Assembly (NCBI GenBank): GCA_963281155.1
Contig: CAUJLY010000006.1
Coordinates: forward strand, 9,734,001-9,798,000
Source: Rhabditophanes sp. KR3021
Lineage: Eukaryota; Nematoda; Chromadorea; Rhabditida; Alloionematidae
Reading direction: 5' to 3'
Length of the DNA stretch: 64,000 nucleotides
The notes below the pieces were generated by a model. The model saw only the letters and a list, made by a program, of their open reading frames with translations, did not search any database and had not been told where the DNA came from. Within the stretch, counting starts at the first letter, position 1, and the number at the start of each line of letters is the position of its first letter. Shown here piece after piece: positions 47,101 to 59,858 of the stretch. A program made the position numbers and the translations under genes.

Positions 47101-50100
47101 TAAAACCCCTCAAATACAAACCAAGAGGTGTTGGTAACGACTCCGACCTGAAATGGTGTGAAATTTTAGTGTCGTATAATTAAAAATTAAGATCAACGAG
47201 CGATTAAGAGTAAGTTTAATAGGTTGTTTAGATTAGTGAGTTTTGTTCATGATTAGATAGCAATTTTTTGTATTAATGGATGTTATTTTTAGATATGTAT
47301 TTATATAATATAAGTGTTAGATACCTTCTAATAAACAAAAGCATAAATAAAGGATAAGTTAGTTGATCTAGTTGTAAGATTTTTTTGTGGGAGTCAAAGC
47401 AAAAAAAGTGATAGCAATATTGGAGTGCTTTAAACTTGACATTGTTCGGTAAAGCTAATGAAGGAGAAGGTAAATAGGTGCATGAAAATAATACATATAC
47501 AATGTATAAATGTGTTTTAATCAAACTTCAAATTTATAAATATACAAATGGTTTTGTTTTGTAAAGGAGACGATAAAGTAAATGTGCAAACAAAGGTTGT
47601 CTAAAAAAGTCAGTTCTATTTAATTCAACAAAAAAGGAATTATACAATCCACCTGAACGTAACTATCCAAAAAACAATTATTAGTTGGAGGAGAAGGCGC
47701 AAAAAAATAAAATTGTAATGGAATGAGTATTAGTACACAAACCTTAAGAAGCAAATGTTGATTACGCATTGTATAGGATAGATACGTAATATTATGAATT
47801 CATTCGCCAAAAACATGGGTTTGTTCCACCGTCCTGGTACACTTTTGAGAGGATGATGAAGTATTTATTGCATAGAAATGTGCATGTGTGTTTTACACTA
47901 CGTAAAAATTCAATTTAAAACACCAAAAGAATGTCCTCGGAATTTTTCCTTGATGGAAAGTTCATTAAACACAATTTGCGCCTAAAAGTCACCAGTTACC
48001 GGTACCAAAAAAGAGGTTAAAGTGATTAAAAAGAGATTGGCTGCTTTGTAAACGTGTGTGTAATGTTCGGTAAGAAAAGTTGTATAATTTATGTTAAATT
48101 GACAGTTACTACTGCTCCTTACATTTTGTCGATCAAAATGAGTTTTATTTGGCTAGACTGCTAAATAATAATTATTACAATGATGGATATTATTTCATCT
48201 TACTAAACGTTCTTTATTGAATCATTAACGTAAACCATTAAAAGAGTGATCAATAGACAAATTCGAATAAACTCACTGTTGATACATATAAATGTGATTC
48301 ATTAAGGTTTCAAATGAAAGATTTAACATTAAAGAACACTCTTTTATTACAAAAAACAAATAGCACTGAAAGATTAAATAAACAGAATTTATTAAATAGT
48401 TTCTTTATTTACCCTCAACCAGTGTAAGTTGACGAATGATAAAAAAGATTGTTGGGACAGGAAAAAGGTACGTTTACAGCTATGTGACGCTACTAAGGGC
48501 AAAAAAAGCTTGAACGGTCGTCGAAACAAAAATATCCACTATCTTTACAAACAGCTTTGTTTGTAGGGTGTGAACAACGTAATGGTACAAAAAATAACTC
48601 TTAAAACAATCTATTTATACTGTTCAAATAAACGACGACAGTCTCTCTTATAAATATGAAAAAATTCAATTAGTTTACTTCACTTTCTCTTGAATAAATA
48701 TCTATTTAGAGATATGTATCGAAAAAGTACCAAGCACAATAGTTTAAAAAGATATGTCAGGCAAAATCTGTTCAGTGCAATATTTAAACGGTTTGGGGTA
48801 TTTTGAAATTTGTATACATCATTCAAGTATTACTATTTCCGCAATTATTCACTACGCTAAACTTTGAAATCATGATACGTTTAAAAAATCTAAAAGAAAG
48901 GTAAATTTGTGCCCTTTTACGGTTAGGATAAATGTATCGTGGAACATAGAACAATTCGAAGCAAAAGTCAAAAATAAAAAGGTTTAAAATGTCAAATAGG
49001 GGTGGGTTTAGCATTTAAAAAGAAAATAAATATTTTAAATTCCCTGTGTTTTCCTTTATTTATCCAAATAATTAGAACAGTAGGTAAGGCTTATTATCGC
49101 CTTGTATTTTCATGTTAATTTGCTTTGTAATGAGGGAAAATAAATAAGTATTCAGGAATAAGAGGAAATAAAGCTATAGGAAGACTCAATAAGAAGATAT
49201 AACAAAGAAAAGATGTCGAAAACATTCTTAGAATCCTTAGCATCTTTTTAATTATACGTGTGGTATGAAAATGTTGTTAACAGGCTTTAATATTAATATG
49301 AAAAAGAAATTAAGCATTTATGAAAAATTGTCTTTATCAATGAATCTTGTGTTTTTGTCTGCTTAAAAAGTCTTATAGTGAACTTTTGCCTAATATATAA
49401 TGATGTGAGTGTCGTTGATAGCTCACAACAATTTTGTGTAAGACTGACCTTTAGGAACATTTTTGGGTGGGATTTGATTACTGAAATTGGTCAATTAAAA
49501 ATTTCTTACATATTAAATTACATAAGCGATACAAGCAACAAAACTACATTTAAATCCGAAGTATCAACAAAAAATATATGATTACTTTAATTGGGAAATG
49601 TTCATTTTTAGCCTGTTCACACATACAATATCAAATTATTTGTATTTTCAACAACAAAACATGAGTGAAAAAATAAATGAAGGTTAAATAGGAGATGTGC
49701 ATTTTTGGCATGGATTATAAAAATATCATACTTATATCTTACATATTTTTTTGTCAGTACCCACTCTGTTTTTATAAACATTTAAATGAATGTGGATAAA
49801 TTTATTAATAAAAGACTTACGCCATAACAGTTTTGTAAATGAACATTTAAAAAGTAATAACAAATAAAAATAGTGAAATAGAAAGTACATGGTGATGATA
49901 CATACGAATATCACTTACAAGAGAAATAGCGACTTTAAAGTAGAGAGAATCGCGGCAACAAAATATTTACAAATATTTGTATCTTTTGCATTTATTTCTC
50001 ATTTTAAATCATAACAAAAAGATTCTTCCTAAACAAATACCATATAAATTGAGTGGTAAAAAATGTTCAATTTAGCATATCAAAAGAATAATAAAGTTAT

Positions 50101-53100
50101 GACTTGGAAGGCAGTATTGTATCCAAAAGTGGCAAAGGCGATAAAAAAGAAGTAGGAATCACAAAACATATGTGTTTGTATGTTGACAATTATAAATAAA
50201 AAGATTGATAACAAAAAACAAAACTCAACAGAGATGAATATTTACCTTGATTTAAAAAATGTAATTTTTAATGTCAAGCAAAAACGAGTAGTACCTTTAT
50301 TATGTCAAAAAATCAGTTGCTTTAAGTTTAATTACAACTATTTGATATCAACGACGAAGGATGATACGTTAATTTGCGATTTTAAAGACCGGAATTGATG
50401 TGAATGCATCAGTATCTACTTAGTGAATAATAATATATTTAATTTGTATTTTTTAAGAAAAGAGATATTTAGTGAGCAAGTATTAAAGGTAATTCAAAAA
50501 CTACACTACAAATGCTATTCTTTTCACTTATTAAGAATTTCCAAAGAAAATTCATCTAAAAATGGAGATTACATAAAATAAATTGAGATATTTCATCCGA
50601 ATAATTAAATTAATTTAGGAATTATTTGATTAATAATTAAAAACAATCTGCAAACTTCATAGAATCAAGTTAATGTCAAATTATGTATGCTTGTAAAGGA
50701 AATTTGTATCAATGAAAAGGGGAATAAATGTAGCATATTCGTTTAGTGTATTAATTTCGTATTAATATTCACAAGTGTCTTAAACTCTGATATTCACTGA
50801 TGATTTAGTATGTTAATAAGAATCAATAAGGACTAAATGATTGTATAAATCAAAGACGATATTTGTACGTATTTATTGCAAATAATATATGACGTACATT
50901 ATGAAGCGTGCAAATGTGATAAAGGATGCGGATAAATAAAATTCATGAGTAAAATAATTACAATATTCATTATTTGTGAACAGATACGGATACATTTGAT
51001 GAGCGCACAAATGGCTTTGATAATAAACATCAAAGAAGGCCTTATGATTAAATATTTGGGTGTGTCAATGTGCATTTATCGGGATAATCTGTACAAATGA
51101 GAGCATTAAGTAAAATCGACGATTGCCCGGTTTGCTAATGAATTAGGTTTAGACTTTAATTCTATTATGCGCGTACTTTGCTTCTTTCCTATTTTTTGGA
51201 CAAATATTGCGTAACCTGGCATAGTAGAGGTCATCTGTAAATATCAAAAGGAGTATAAATATAAATACAAATATACATTATTTATATTTATCTACATAAT
51301 TATCCCCTATTGTATACTAATTCTGAAAACTATCAAATTGACAAAATAAACAAAATTCAAAAATATAGCCAATTAATATAACAACTTTTTGTAACGCACA
51401 TATTTCTTATTTTGGTGGCATTGAAATAGTATGTAAGGAGCATAGATGTACAAAAATAAATATCAGTATGGCTAAGTATCAAAATAAAAATTTATTGAGA
51501 CGATTAGTGTTTGAAAGTAGGATCTTGGCCTAAATTTTGACATGCATATTATTGTCAGGCAAATAATATTCTTTCACAAATAAAGCAGCTAAAGGCAACA
51601 ACTAAATTGCCTAAGTTTAACCATGCCCGTTGTCGTCATTTGTGTGAAAGACCACATTTAGCGGTCTTACCATAGATAATCATTCAGGAATATATATTTT
51701 GAATGTAGAAACAACAAGCTGCTAAAAGTAGTACAAATGGTAGTGAGCGAGCTCAACACAAATTGGCAATAAAAGAAGTTTGCCCATTAAATGAAAAATC
51801 TATATGTGTTTCATGTATTTGTGTTTTCATTTGCAACTCAATTAGCAATTGGAATTTAACACAAACCTCCCTGAAAAAAATAGTGAAGAATAAAAAAGAA
51901 TGAATTTGAATTGATATCAACGGCAGATAAGTACAAATATTTAGGATATATAAAGTCTATGCAAATTGTTGAATAACAAGGAATAATTTAAGCTTGCACT
52001 TATAAATATCAACTTTCACCATGTCTTTGGTTTAGACTTTATGAAAGCAATACAAGAAATTATCTAAAAATAAATAAGAATGAATCTGTATACTTTAGAT
52101 CATTCGCCCTGAAGACATACAATCTTTTTTCGAACTAAACGATTACTCTAAAGTGACTTCTTATTGAAAAGCCGTCTTAAAATATAGGCACTTTTTAAGT
52201 TCCTTTTAACTCTATTTTATAATTTTTGACATTATTTTTCTACAAAAATAATACGTATACTATGCAATGACGCAAGCATATCTAGCTATTTTTGATTAAA
52301 TGGCATAAATATTTAAAATGTTCATTATCAAAAGAAATTTAAAGTGTTTGAAAATTTAGTTTATAATTGGGAGTAGTAGCTTTGTTAGAAGGCATTTCTT
52401 TATAACTTTTTAAATGTAAAAAAATCGAAAACCATTTTATTAAGTAGATTCATAATATTAGTAGTTAAAAATAATTGCACAAATTTAAACATATGTTCAA
52501 AGTTAGAACATGTTTTTAATATCTTAATAATGTGTGAGCTAACGATTGTTTACAAAAATATAGCTCGCTGAAAGGCAAGCAAATAAGATTTGAATGTTAT
52601 ATGATGGTTAACTAATGAAAAATAAGTTAAGATTTTTTTTTAAATATTGGGATAAGCTTGTTTTGCTTAATTTTATAACAACCCAGCATAATTCGTCTTT
52701 TCTGCCAAGACAACTTAAGGAAATTAAAAACAAGATGTACATTTGATCATAAAACCATTTAAAGAACAATCCAAGTTAAGACATTGAAAAAAATATGTTA
52801 AAAACATGTCAACTTTAAACAAAATACTAAGTTGATACAATCTCTGTAACAGTTAAAATTCAGAAGTGTAATGTGTTTTAGTTGAGTACATAATTTATTT
52901 TTAGTCACACACTTGACTAAAATAAGTTTAGGATTACTCTTTAGCAGGAGTCGTACACTGTGGGGTCTGGTCTAAGAAAGGGAATTTAAATTTAAAGTCT
53001 CTTCATAGTGGGCCAACAAAAGTTTGTACTCTTCTTTAAATTATTTTAAACAAAAAAGAAGCAATTGACAAAAAAAGGTCTTACAAATTGTATCAAATAT

Positions 53101-54306
53101 ATATAAATGGCAAAGAATATAATAATATGCTAAAATAGAATTTTCAAAATATAAATATTTGGCCATACAATTTGGCATTGAAAGTTTCCAAGATGAGGGC
53201 GGATGCAATAGAACAAGGATATGACATAATAAGTTCAACATGCGTGTAGGATTTGAAGAAAATGAATTAACTTGATGTCATTTGGATTTTTTTAATTTAA
53301 TACTTATCACAATGCTCGAAGTTCTTTGAATACACTTAATAACATTTTAGAAAAGCAAATTTGCTATAATTCAGAAATTGTCCACAGCGTAATCATGTAT
53401 AAATTCAAATAAATTAATGTGTAATTCATGTGAATAAATATGGGAGCTATTTTTGAATACCTAAACGACTCAAAAAACTTATCCCCATCTAATGTAATAA
53501 TTAATTTTTTGTTCATTATGACGAATTTATGAAAGCAAATATGAATTGAAAATAATATCACTATTTCAGTTTTTGTAAGATTAATGGCAGACTTCAATAA
53601 CAAGCACCTTTTATATGAAGCACAAAAACAGTTATTTATAAGTTGAGAAGCTGTGTAAGTGAATATATGAAAGATTATCTTAATCTGCGTCAAAAAATAA
53701 TTAGCTATTAGTTTTTTCTGGTTAAAAACAGTTATTAATGAAGAAGTTAGTAGGCGTCTGGATGTCATAAATGTTTATGATAAATTTTTGACAAAATCTT
53801 AGGATTAAATTTGCAAGTTTAAGTAAAAGCTTTACACATAAATGACAATTTAGCTGAAAAAGTAGGATATATACGTAGTTTGATTTAGTATCGCTTATCT
53901 TGTACGCTTAGAATTCCTCGTTTCAACATTAAAAAAGTCGAGACGTATTGAAAGAATGATCCGGCTCTGTATACTGGAATAAAGGAAAACCATTTAATAG
54001 AAGGTGGTTTTTAAATTACCAAGATATAATTTATTGGTGAGTACAAATTCAGAAGTATGAATGCAAAAAATAATATCGAGTAAAACCAAAATACCTTTTA
54101 ATGTGTCAATTAAGTTAAATCATATTCTTAAAGACTTTACAGTGTTCTGTTTGATACGTTTATTGAAGGAATTCAAAAATGAATCTATTTTATTAAAATG
54201 ATACAATTTGGCAATGATTAACTACTTAAAAAATTTTGAACTTTTTTGAATTGTTCAAATTCTGTAAAAATATTAAAATAGACGGATGATATATCTTTGT
54301 GAACAC
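44158..54306. other. 10 kb AT-rich gene desert
   Basis: No gene is supported. Open frames of 60-134 codons (for example 44436-44621, 47273-47524, 49378-49581, 50180-50398, 53364-53768) are rich in Ile/Lys/Asn/Phe/Tyr with no domain. A short ATATAT/CATATA-rich tract lies at about 44980-45030. The stretch follows the 5' side of mbk-2 and may include its distal regulatory DNA or unrecognised upstream exons. No tRNA, rRNA or known microRNA was recognised. Confidence 0.55.
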
Positions 54307-54765
54307 TTAATGACGTTTCCAAATGGACAAAATTTGACTTGGGTTTAAAGCAATTACAAATACTTTCTTCCAAGTTAGCAGATACTTTTGGTTTCGGCTG
54401 TCCAATAAAGCTAATCCAAATACCTCAGCTGAATGAGAAAAGCAAATCATATTTAATATTTTGAGACTTTCTGGGTAATTGAATTCCTTATTAAGTGGGC
54501 AAGTCATGCGTAATATTTCAAGATTGGTAAAGCTTGCAAAACAATTCTTGCCATATTTTTCGAAATTAATAGTAGGTAATATAGCCTCATCTTTCATACA
54601 CGCTTTTCTTTCCATTAATAAGCCTAGTTCTTTTAATGATGGACAGCATGCTGCAATTGTTTCTAAAGTATCACTTAAATCAAACTCACATTTATGAATT
54701 ATCAACTTTGATAAAGAAGCTGGCAAAAAACCAAGAACTAATTTGAATTGACTATCTTCTCACAA
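54307..54765 (-). pseudogene. Leucine-rich-repeat-like gene fragment
   Basis: A 150-codon open stretch after an acceptor-like GAAGATAG at about 54766. It has LRR-style spacing: LPASLSKLIIHKCEFDLSD, CCPSLKELGLL, FTNLEILRMTCPL and YPESLKILNM. This resembles the LRR part of F-box/LRR proteins. No start or upstream domain is found, and the last 40 residues lose the pattern, suggesting a frame change. It stands beside a LINE remnant and a kinase fragment, so a decayed fragment is more likely than a live gene. Confidence 0.5.
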
Positions 54766-54889
54766 AAAATAATAATTGAAACAATTAAAAAGTCTTATAT
54801 ATACCATTCATATCTTTACGTAGTCCTACCATCTAACCTACTTATCGTACATCTCTATTTCTAATCCTCAAACTTCTTCTGAAACGGCC

Positions 54890-55330
54890 TGTTTATTTCT
54901 TCTCTTTGGCCGTCTTGTCAGCTATTTTCTACATGGACGACGAGGAGATCTTTTGAGGTTTCCAATCTGAAATTAATTGGAAAGACTTCTTCTGATCGAG
55001 ATACTTTGTCTTCTCAAAAACTGTGCTTTTTGTTCTTCAATAAACTCAATGACTGTTTTGATGCCAAGTTTCTTTCTTAAAATTGGGTCTGGAACATACT
55101 CGTTCTTCTCTCCATTATAGATCCTTACTCCCTGATTTAAGAGGATAATAGACCAAACTTTCTTTTGTGCCTCTCATATACGTAGAATCTCTGCCTTCAT
55201 AAGAACCCAGGTATTGCATGCGTATGTGAGAGTAGGTTGGACTGCGAAAACGTAGATATTCCTTTTCATTCTTGAAAAAAGTCTCTTGTTCACAAGGAAT
55301 GATCTGATACAGAAAAAGCTTTGTTAAACT
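54890..55330 (-). mobile_element. LINE (non-LTR retrotransposon) reverse-transcriptase remnant
   Basis: Markedly less AT-rich than its flanks. Minus-strand translation around 55300-55195 reads LVNKRLFSRMKRN followed by VQPTLTYACNTWVLMKAEIL. This matches the conserved end of non-LTR reverse transcriptases (LP-x-L-x-YG-C-E-TW-x-L), followed by an EAQKKVWSIIL segment where relatives have Q-R-R-M-E-R. Towards 54900 basic RRP-x-RK motifs occur as in the C-terminal ends of such polymerases. Several stops and frame changes; only the 3' end of the element remains, as is common for 5'-truncated LINE copies. Confidence 0.65.
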
Positions 55331-55483
55331 TGTGTAGTCTATGAGACAGTTCCGTAATCATTGCTTTTGAAGTTTGTCTGGGTCATTTGGTAAGAACACC
55401 CTAGCGAGATAACATTGAATGGAAAGATAGAGGCTTGTAATTGCCAATATCACAATGATCACCTTTTTCGAACAAGAGCATCT

Positions 55484-55620
55484 TTAAAAACTTGTGGTAT
55501 TTTGGTGTTTAATGTCACAATGCAGAATGTGTTTACGATGTACGTAACTCATACCATTACTAATTTGCTTGCAAATTTTAATAATTTCAAGTGAGTCCCA
55601 AATTACACGTTGCTTGTATA
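55484..55620 (-). pseudogene. Protein kinase fragment
   Basis: Minus-strand frame reading IIKICKQISNGMSYVHRKHI then LHCDIKHQNT. This matches the alpha-E helix and catalytic loop of protein kinases (QI-x-x-G-x-x-YLH...HRDIKPQN), with the catalytic Asp and Asn kept but the HRD Arg replaced by Cys. No Gly loop, DFG or other kinase motif was found around it, so it is an isolated fragment. Confidence 0.5.
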
Positions 55621-55849
55621 AATATTGAAATATAAAACATTTAACAAATGAAAATATAAAATTCAACTTTTAAAAATAGTAATTTATCAAGGAACTTCAT
55701 ACGTAAATATCAAGGTGGTTTTAGTTGATTATAAAAAGATTAATTTTAACTAGTGTTGTTTTGGACATGTGAATGTAATATTGAAAGAATCATATTGCGA
55801 GTATTTTGGGAAATTATTTGGGGATGTATGAAGGAAAGTTGATGTTCAT

Positions 55850-56332
55850 TTAATAAACAGTCATGGACATATCACAATAGCAGTATTCGACATCAATACT
55901 GTCCGTTGAACCTTTGATTGTCTTTTGTTTGATGTCCGTGTATGAGATTATTGTTGTTTTTGTTTTTGGTCGGCAGCAGGGATGTCCATCTTCGACGGTT
56001 AAATTCAAGCGATGGAAAATGTATCCATTTAATGTTCCCTACAAAGTTTTGATGAAGTAATGATTTTGTTTTACTTACTCCTTCAATTCCATTCGGACCT
56101 CCGCAATAAGACATATTGAAAGAACGTGGTTCTTCGACTATTTCAGATAGGAAAGGAACAATATTCAAATCAACATAAACCTGGTACTTTCGACATTTTA
56201 CAGAAGCTTCATTTTTAGTAGGCTTAGAAAGGGAGAAACAAGTCAAGTAAATTAACTATAATAGAATGTATACTGATATTATTAAATCATTTAACTTACG
56301 ACTAAAACACCTGAACTTCGAAAAGAACACAT
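55850..56332 (-). CDS. Short secreted TGF-beta-like cystine-knot protein without prodomain
   Basis: Exons 56332-56300, 56255-56079 and 56038-55850, separated by introns of 44 and 40 nt with GTAAGT donors and TATAG/TTGTAG acceptors, all phase 0; 132 residues. Residues 1-21 form a signal peptide (core GVLVLIYLTCFSL). Then follows a TGF-beta-like domain: KCRKYQVYVDLN (compare C-x-x-x-x-LYVDF), FNMSYCGG in the position of YCxGxC, HPCCRPKTKT-x-ISY (compare PCCVPTKLSPISMLY) and a C-x-C near the end (EYCYCDM). Family ligands are normally made as large precursors with a prodomain and a furin site; neither is present here. The second Cys of CxGxC is missing (CGGPN), leaving six Cys in the mature part, and the WIIAP stretch is absent. 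Likely an extracellular ligand or antagonist; function is not known. An upstream exon cannot be fully excluded. Confidence 0.7.
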
Positions 56333-57543
56333 TTCGAAGGAGATAATAATGAGAATGAATGCATAATTAAAAATAATAGCACAGGTTGTTCAAGACAACT
56401 CCCTCCAATTCATTAAAATAATGACAAACGGCCACTCAAAAGTGTAAAATGCAAAGCTTTCGTATTTCTTTAAACAGTATATTATACTTTAAGTATAATC
56501 CAACTTAAATAACAATCATTTATGTAACAAGTAGTTATTCATAGGACAAAATTGTTCTTAATCAAACACCTGGCTTCCTAGAGAAGGCTATGCATAAGAT
56601 CAAATTTTGGATGAGATTGGTAATTCTTTCTCTATAAATGATGTATTGAACTATGTATTAATGAAATATTATAAGACATCGCATTCATCATTTATATTAG
56701 TGTAATATTGATGAATGATCCTTTGTACATGTGTTTTTTAAAAGAGATATTTTTATTTTGTCTTGATGGCAGATCATATGTTGGAATGTATATTTTGAGT
56801 AAATCAAGACCTTTGAGAATGTTCCCATCAATTATAAAAAGCTCAGATTGTTAAAACAAATTTAAGGATCAACGTTTCGAGTTAAATTTAAACATGCTAC
56901 AAAAAAGAAACACTTCAACCATGTTAGTAATACCATTTATTTTTTGATCTTCAATATTTGGTAAATAATATCAAACATAATTTTTTTATTTAAAGCATTA
57001 AATTTAAATGCTTTAAGTTATACCAAATATTATCAAAATAAATGATTCCCAACCATGCATTCAGCTAATTCTTACCAGAAAATATATATCATCGTTTGAT
57101 TATCATACATCAAACTCCATGCCAAAAAATTATCTGAAATAAATTGGTAAGCTCAAATCTAGTGGCGTTGAAATATGCATTTATAGGACCGTTAAATACA
57201 TAACGCCAATTGCATTATATTTTTTGACTAAACCTTTTTCAGTTTACGTACATGTACTATTTTATCGTTGTTTTATCATTAAAAAAAGCTTGGTAAAGAA
57301 TTTCGCAAAATTTAGTACAAGATTATATCTAGTTTGAGAATTTTCTGTATAAATGTTGTACCCAGGAATAAATTATTCTAATGTGAGCTTAAATTCATTG
57401 GTTTCATTCAGGTCCGCCCTTGCCCTGTTATATAACAGAAGTTATTGAGTATGAAGTATTCCATAAACTTCTATATTTATATATATCTTCTGTCAATTTA
57501 CCGAATACTAATTCAATTTGTTCAAAACAATTTTCAGAACAAA
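56333..57543. other. Divergent intergenic region
   Basis: About 1.2 kb between the TGF-beta-like gene (-) and the MFSD8-like gene (+), which start away from each other. No frame is supported. Confidence 0.5.
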
Positions 57544-59202
57544 ATGACGGCGGCTGTAAGCGATACCACACCAACTTCTAAAAGAGAAGTTGTTAAGGTT
57601 AAGAAATCTTTAAGTAAAAGCTTAAGTTTCGGAATCACATTGAAAAAGTAAGTTTATTCAGAAATGTATTTACTTTCTAATATTTTAGAACGGAGTCAAT
57701 TGTCATGCCTGAACCCCGAACAGAATGGACATCTATTGCTTTAGCTTACGTGATGATGTTCTTCTGTGGTATTCATATTTCCGTCTACTTTACATCGATG
57801 TGGCCTTATCTAAGTAATTTGGATAAAAATGCATCAGTAGACGTTTTGGGATGGATTGTGGCGACATTCAGTATTGGACAAACGATCGGAAGTCCTTTAT
57901 TTGGATATTGGAGTCAGAAAACTTCTTCAACTAAACACATTGTATGTGTAGGAATCTTCTTTACCATCATCGGGAATGCTATTTATGCTACATTGCCAAG
58001 TTTCTCACCTAGTTCAGCATTGGTTTGGATGATTATTAGTAGATTTATTGTTGGTTTTGGAACAGGATGTTTGGGGACATTGCGAGCTTATGTTGCAACT
58101 GCTTGCCTTCCAGCAGATAGAAGAAGAGTTGTGGCTTTAGGTATTGCTTCTTTCGTTCTTGGTTTATCTTCAGGGCCAGCTGTTCAAGCTCTTTTTACTC
58201 CCTTTGGACCACCAACGGACGAAACTTTCTTGGGAATTCATTTGAGCATGTATACAGCTCCCCCAATTTGTATGATCGTCCTTTCTGTGGCCAGTATTGC
58301 CTTCTTCTATCTCACATTTCAAGAAAACTTAGTGGGTGTAGTTCAAAAACGTTCTATCGTAGATGGCGTAGAAACTATCGTCGCAGTTCCCAAATTTGAC
58401 ATCATCGCTGTTTGCGTATGCATTTATTTGTGGTTTGCACAACAATCTGTATCGACAAACATCGAAGTCATTGCAGCTCCTCTAACTATTGCCATGTATA
58501 ATTGGACCGACGAAGAAGCTATCTTGTACAATGGATTGTTTTTCAGTACAGCCTGTCTCATCAGTTTTTCAAATTATATCATTCAAGCATTTTCTCCAAT
58601 TGGCAAGATGTAAGTTGAAATATGAGAACCTTCCCCTCACAGCAAACATGTTTTTCAGAGATAAAAGAAAACTTATTGTTTTTGGTCTTTCATCATTTAT
58701 TGTCTTCCATTTCCTTAATTATCCATTTGATTTTTATGGAGGCCCATTAGATACAATTAAATTAGCTCCGAATTCGACATTTGAAGATACTGCCTTTAGC
58801 GGTGGATGTTCAAGAAGATTTGATTGGTGTGATACGATGGCTCGTGTCCCATTGTACTTATATGCCGCAACAATGATATTCTGCTTTGGATTTGCTTATC
58901 CATACACAGCTGCACCCAATGGAACCTTATTTGCCGAAGTTCTTGGGCCAAGAAAACAATCCGCTATGCAAGGAATATTCGAATCATTTGGAGCTTTAGC
59001 TAGATGTATCGGACCTATTGTAGCAACGTATGTTTTAAAATGATTAAACTAAGTTAACTTTCTTTACAGAACACTATTTGAAAGCTCTGGTTCCCGTTAT
59101 TGTATGATTCTCCAAGGAATTAGTTTGTCAATCGGAATTGTTCTCATAGTAGTGTTCAGAAAACGACTTATTCCACTCACTGTTCCAGTCATACCAAAGT
59201 AA
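57544..59202 (+). CDS. MFSD8: MFSD8/CLN7-like lysosomal major facilitator transporter
   Basis: MFSD8 (CLN7) is a 12-helix transporter or chloride channel of lysosomal membranes. Exons 57544-57647, 57689-58609, 58659-59027 and 59070-59202 are phase-consistent and encode about 508 residues; introns are 41-49 nt. The ATG follows an acceptor TTTTCAG (57538), a likely trans-splice site. After a basic cytosolic N-terminus the protein shows family landmarks: TSMWPYL, LGWIVATFSIGQ-x-x-GSPLFGYWS (the MFS loop 2-3 signature region), RFIVGFGTG, MYNWTDEEAILYNG (human MYAWTQEQAVLYNG), GCSRRFDWC in the large lumenal loop, FAYPYTAAPNGTLFAEVLGP and a final R-K-R-L. The N-terminus (SLSKSLSFGITLKK) may carry sorting information; this is inference. 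Confidence 0.88.
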
Positions 59203-59858
59203 CCTTCTGCAAAGTCTTTCTCTATTTCCTGTTAATCATAAGTTTACCTTCTAAGAATTTTTTATTTTCTGCCTTATACCAATACACTTATTTTTAATAG
59301 ACTTTTTTGTCCATAGTTGTATTTGATAAGTACCACATAAAAATGATGTTATTAGCATAATTTTATTGCGCCTACATGGTCTCATTTTTTGCAAAAGTAA
59401 GTCCATGAAAAATAATTACTCAGAAGTGCTAATTATACATTTAAATTCCATTTGATGGACAGACTCAATATAACACAATTTCTGTTAATAGCTCCTAAAA
59501 TCAAGTTTATTAACAGGCAGAAACAATTTAAGAATAATTATTTGTTTTATTGGGTAATATAATAGTAAAGACAATCAGGTGGATTAATGAAAAATATATA
59601 TTATGTGCGTATATTTTTTGTAATTAGTCAAACACTCATGAACTAATAATAAAGCCAATTTGTAAAAATGCATCAAATATAATGCGCTCTCTTATTTCAA
59701 ATTATTAATTACTAGAAGCAAACATTTGCTTCAGACAGGGGATTTTTTGAGATGATGTGTCGATGGTGCAGTTGGAACCAACGGAACACTAATTCGTGTG
59801 AGATTAATTGCTTTAGTTTGATCTTACATCTAAAGTTAACATCTCACACGAATTTGAT
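59203..59858. other. 3' to 3' spacer between MFSD8-like and flp-7-like genes
   Basis: AT-rich, no frame supported. Holds the 3' UTRs of both convergent genes. Confidence 0.5.

Noticed and set aside
49378..49581. 67-codon plus-strand frame
   Set aside because: No splice context, domain or composition contrast with its flanks.
53364..53768. 134-codon minus-strand frame
   Set aside because: Longest frame in the desert, but rich in Ile/Leu/Lys/Asn/Phe with no domain, acceptor or conserved pattern; plausible by chance in such AT-rich DNA.
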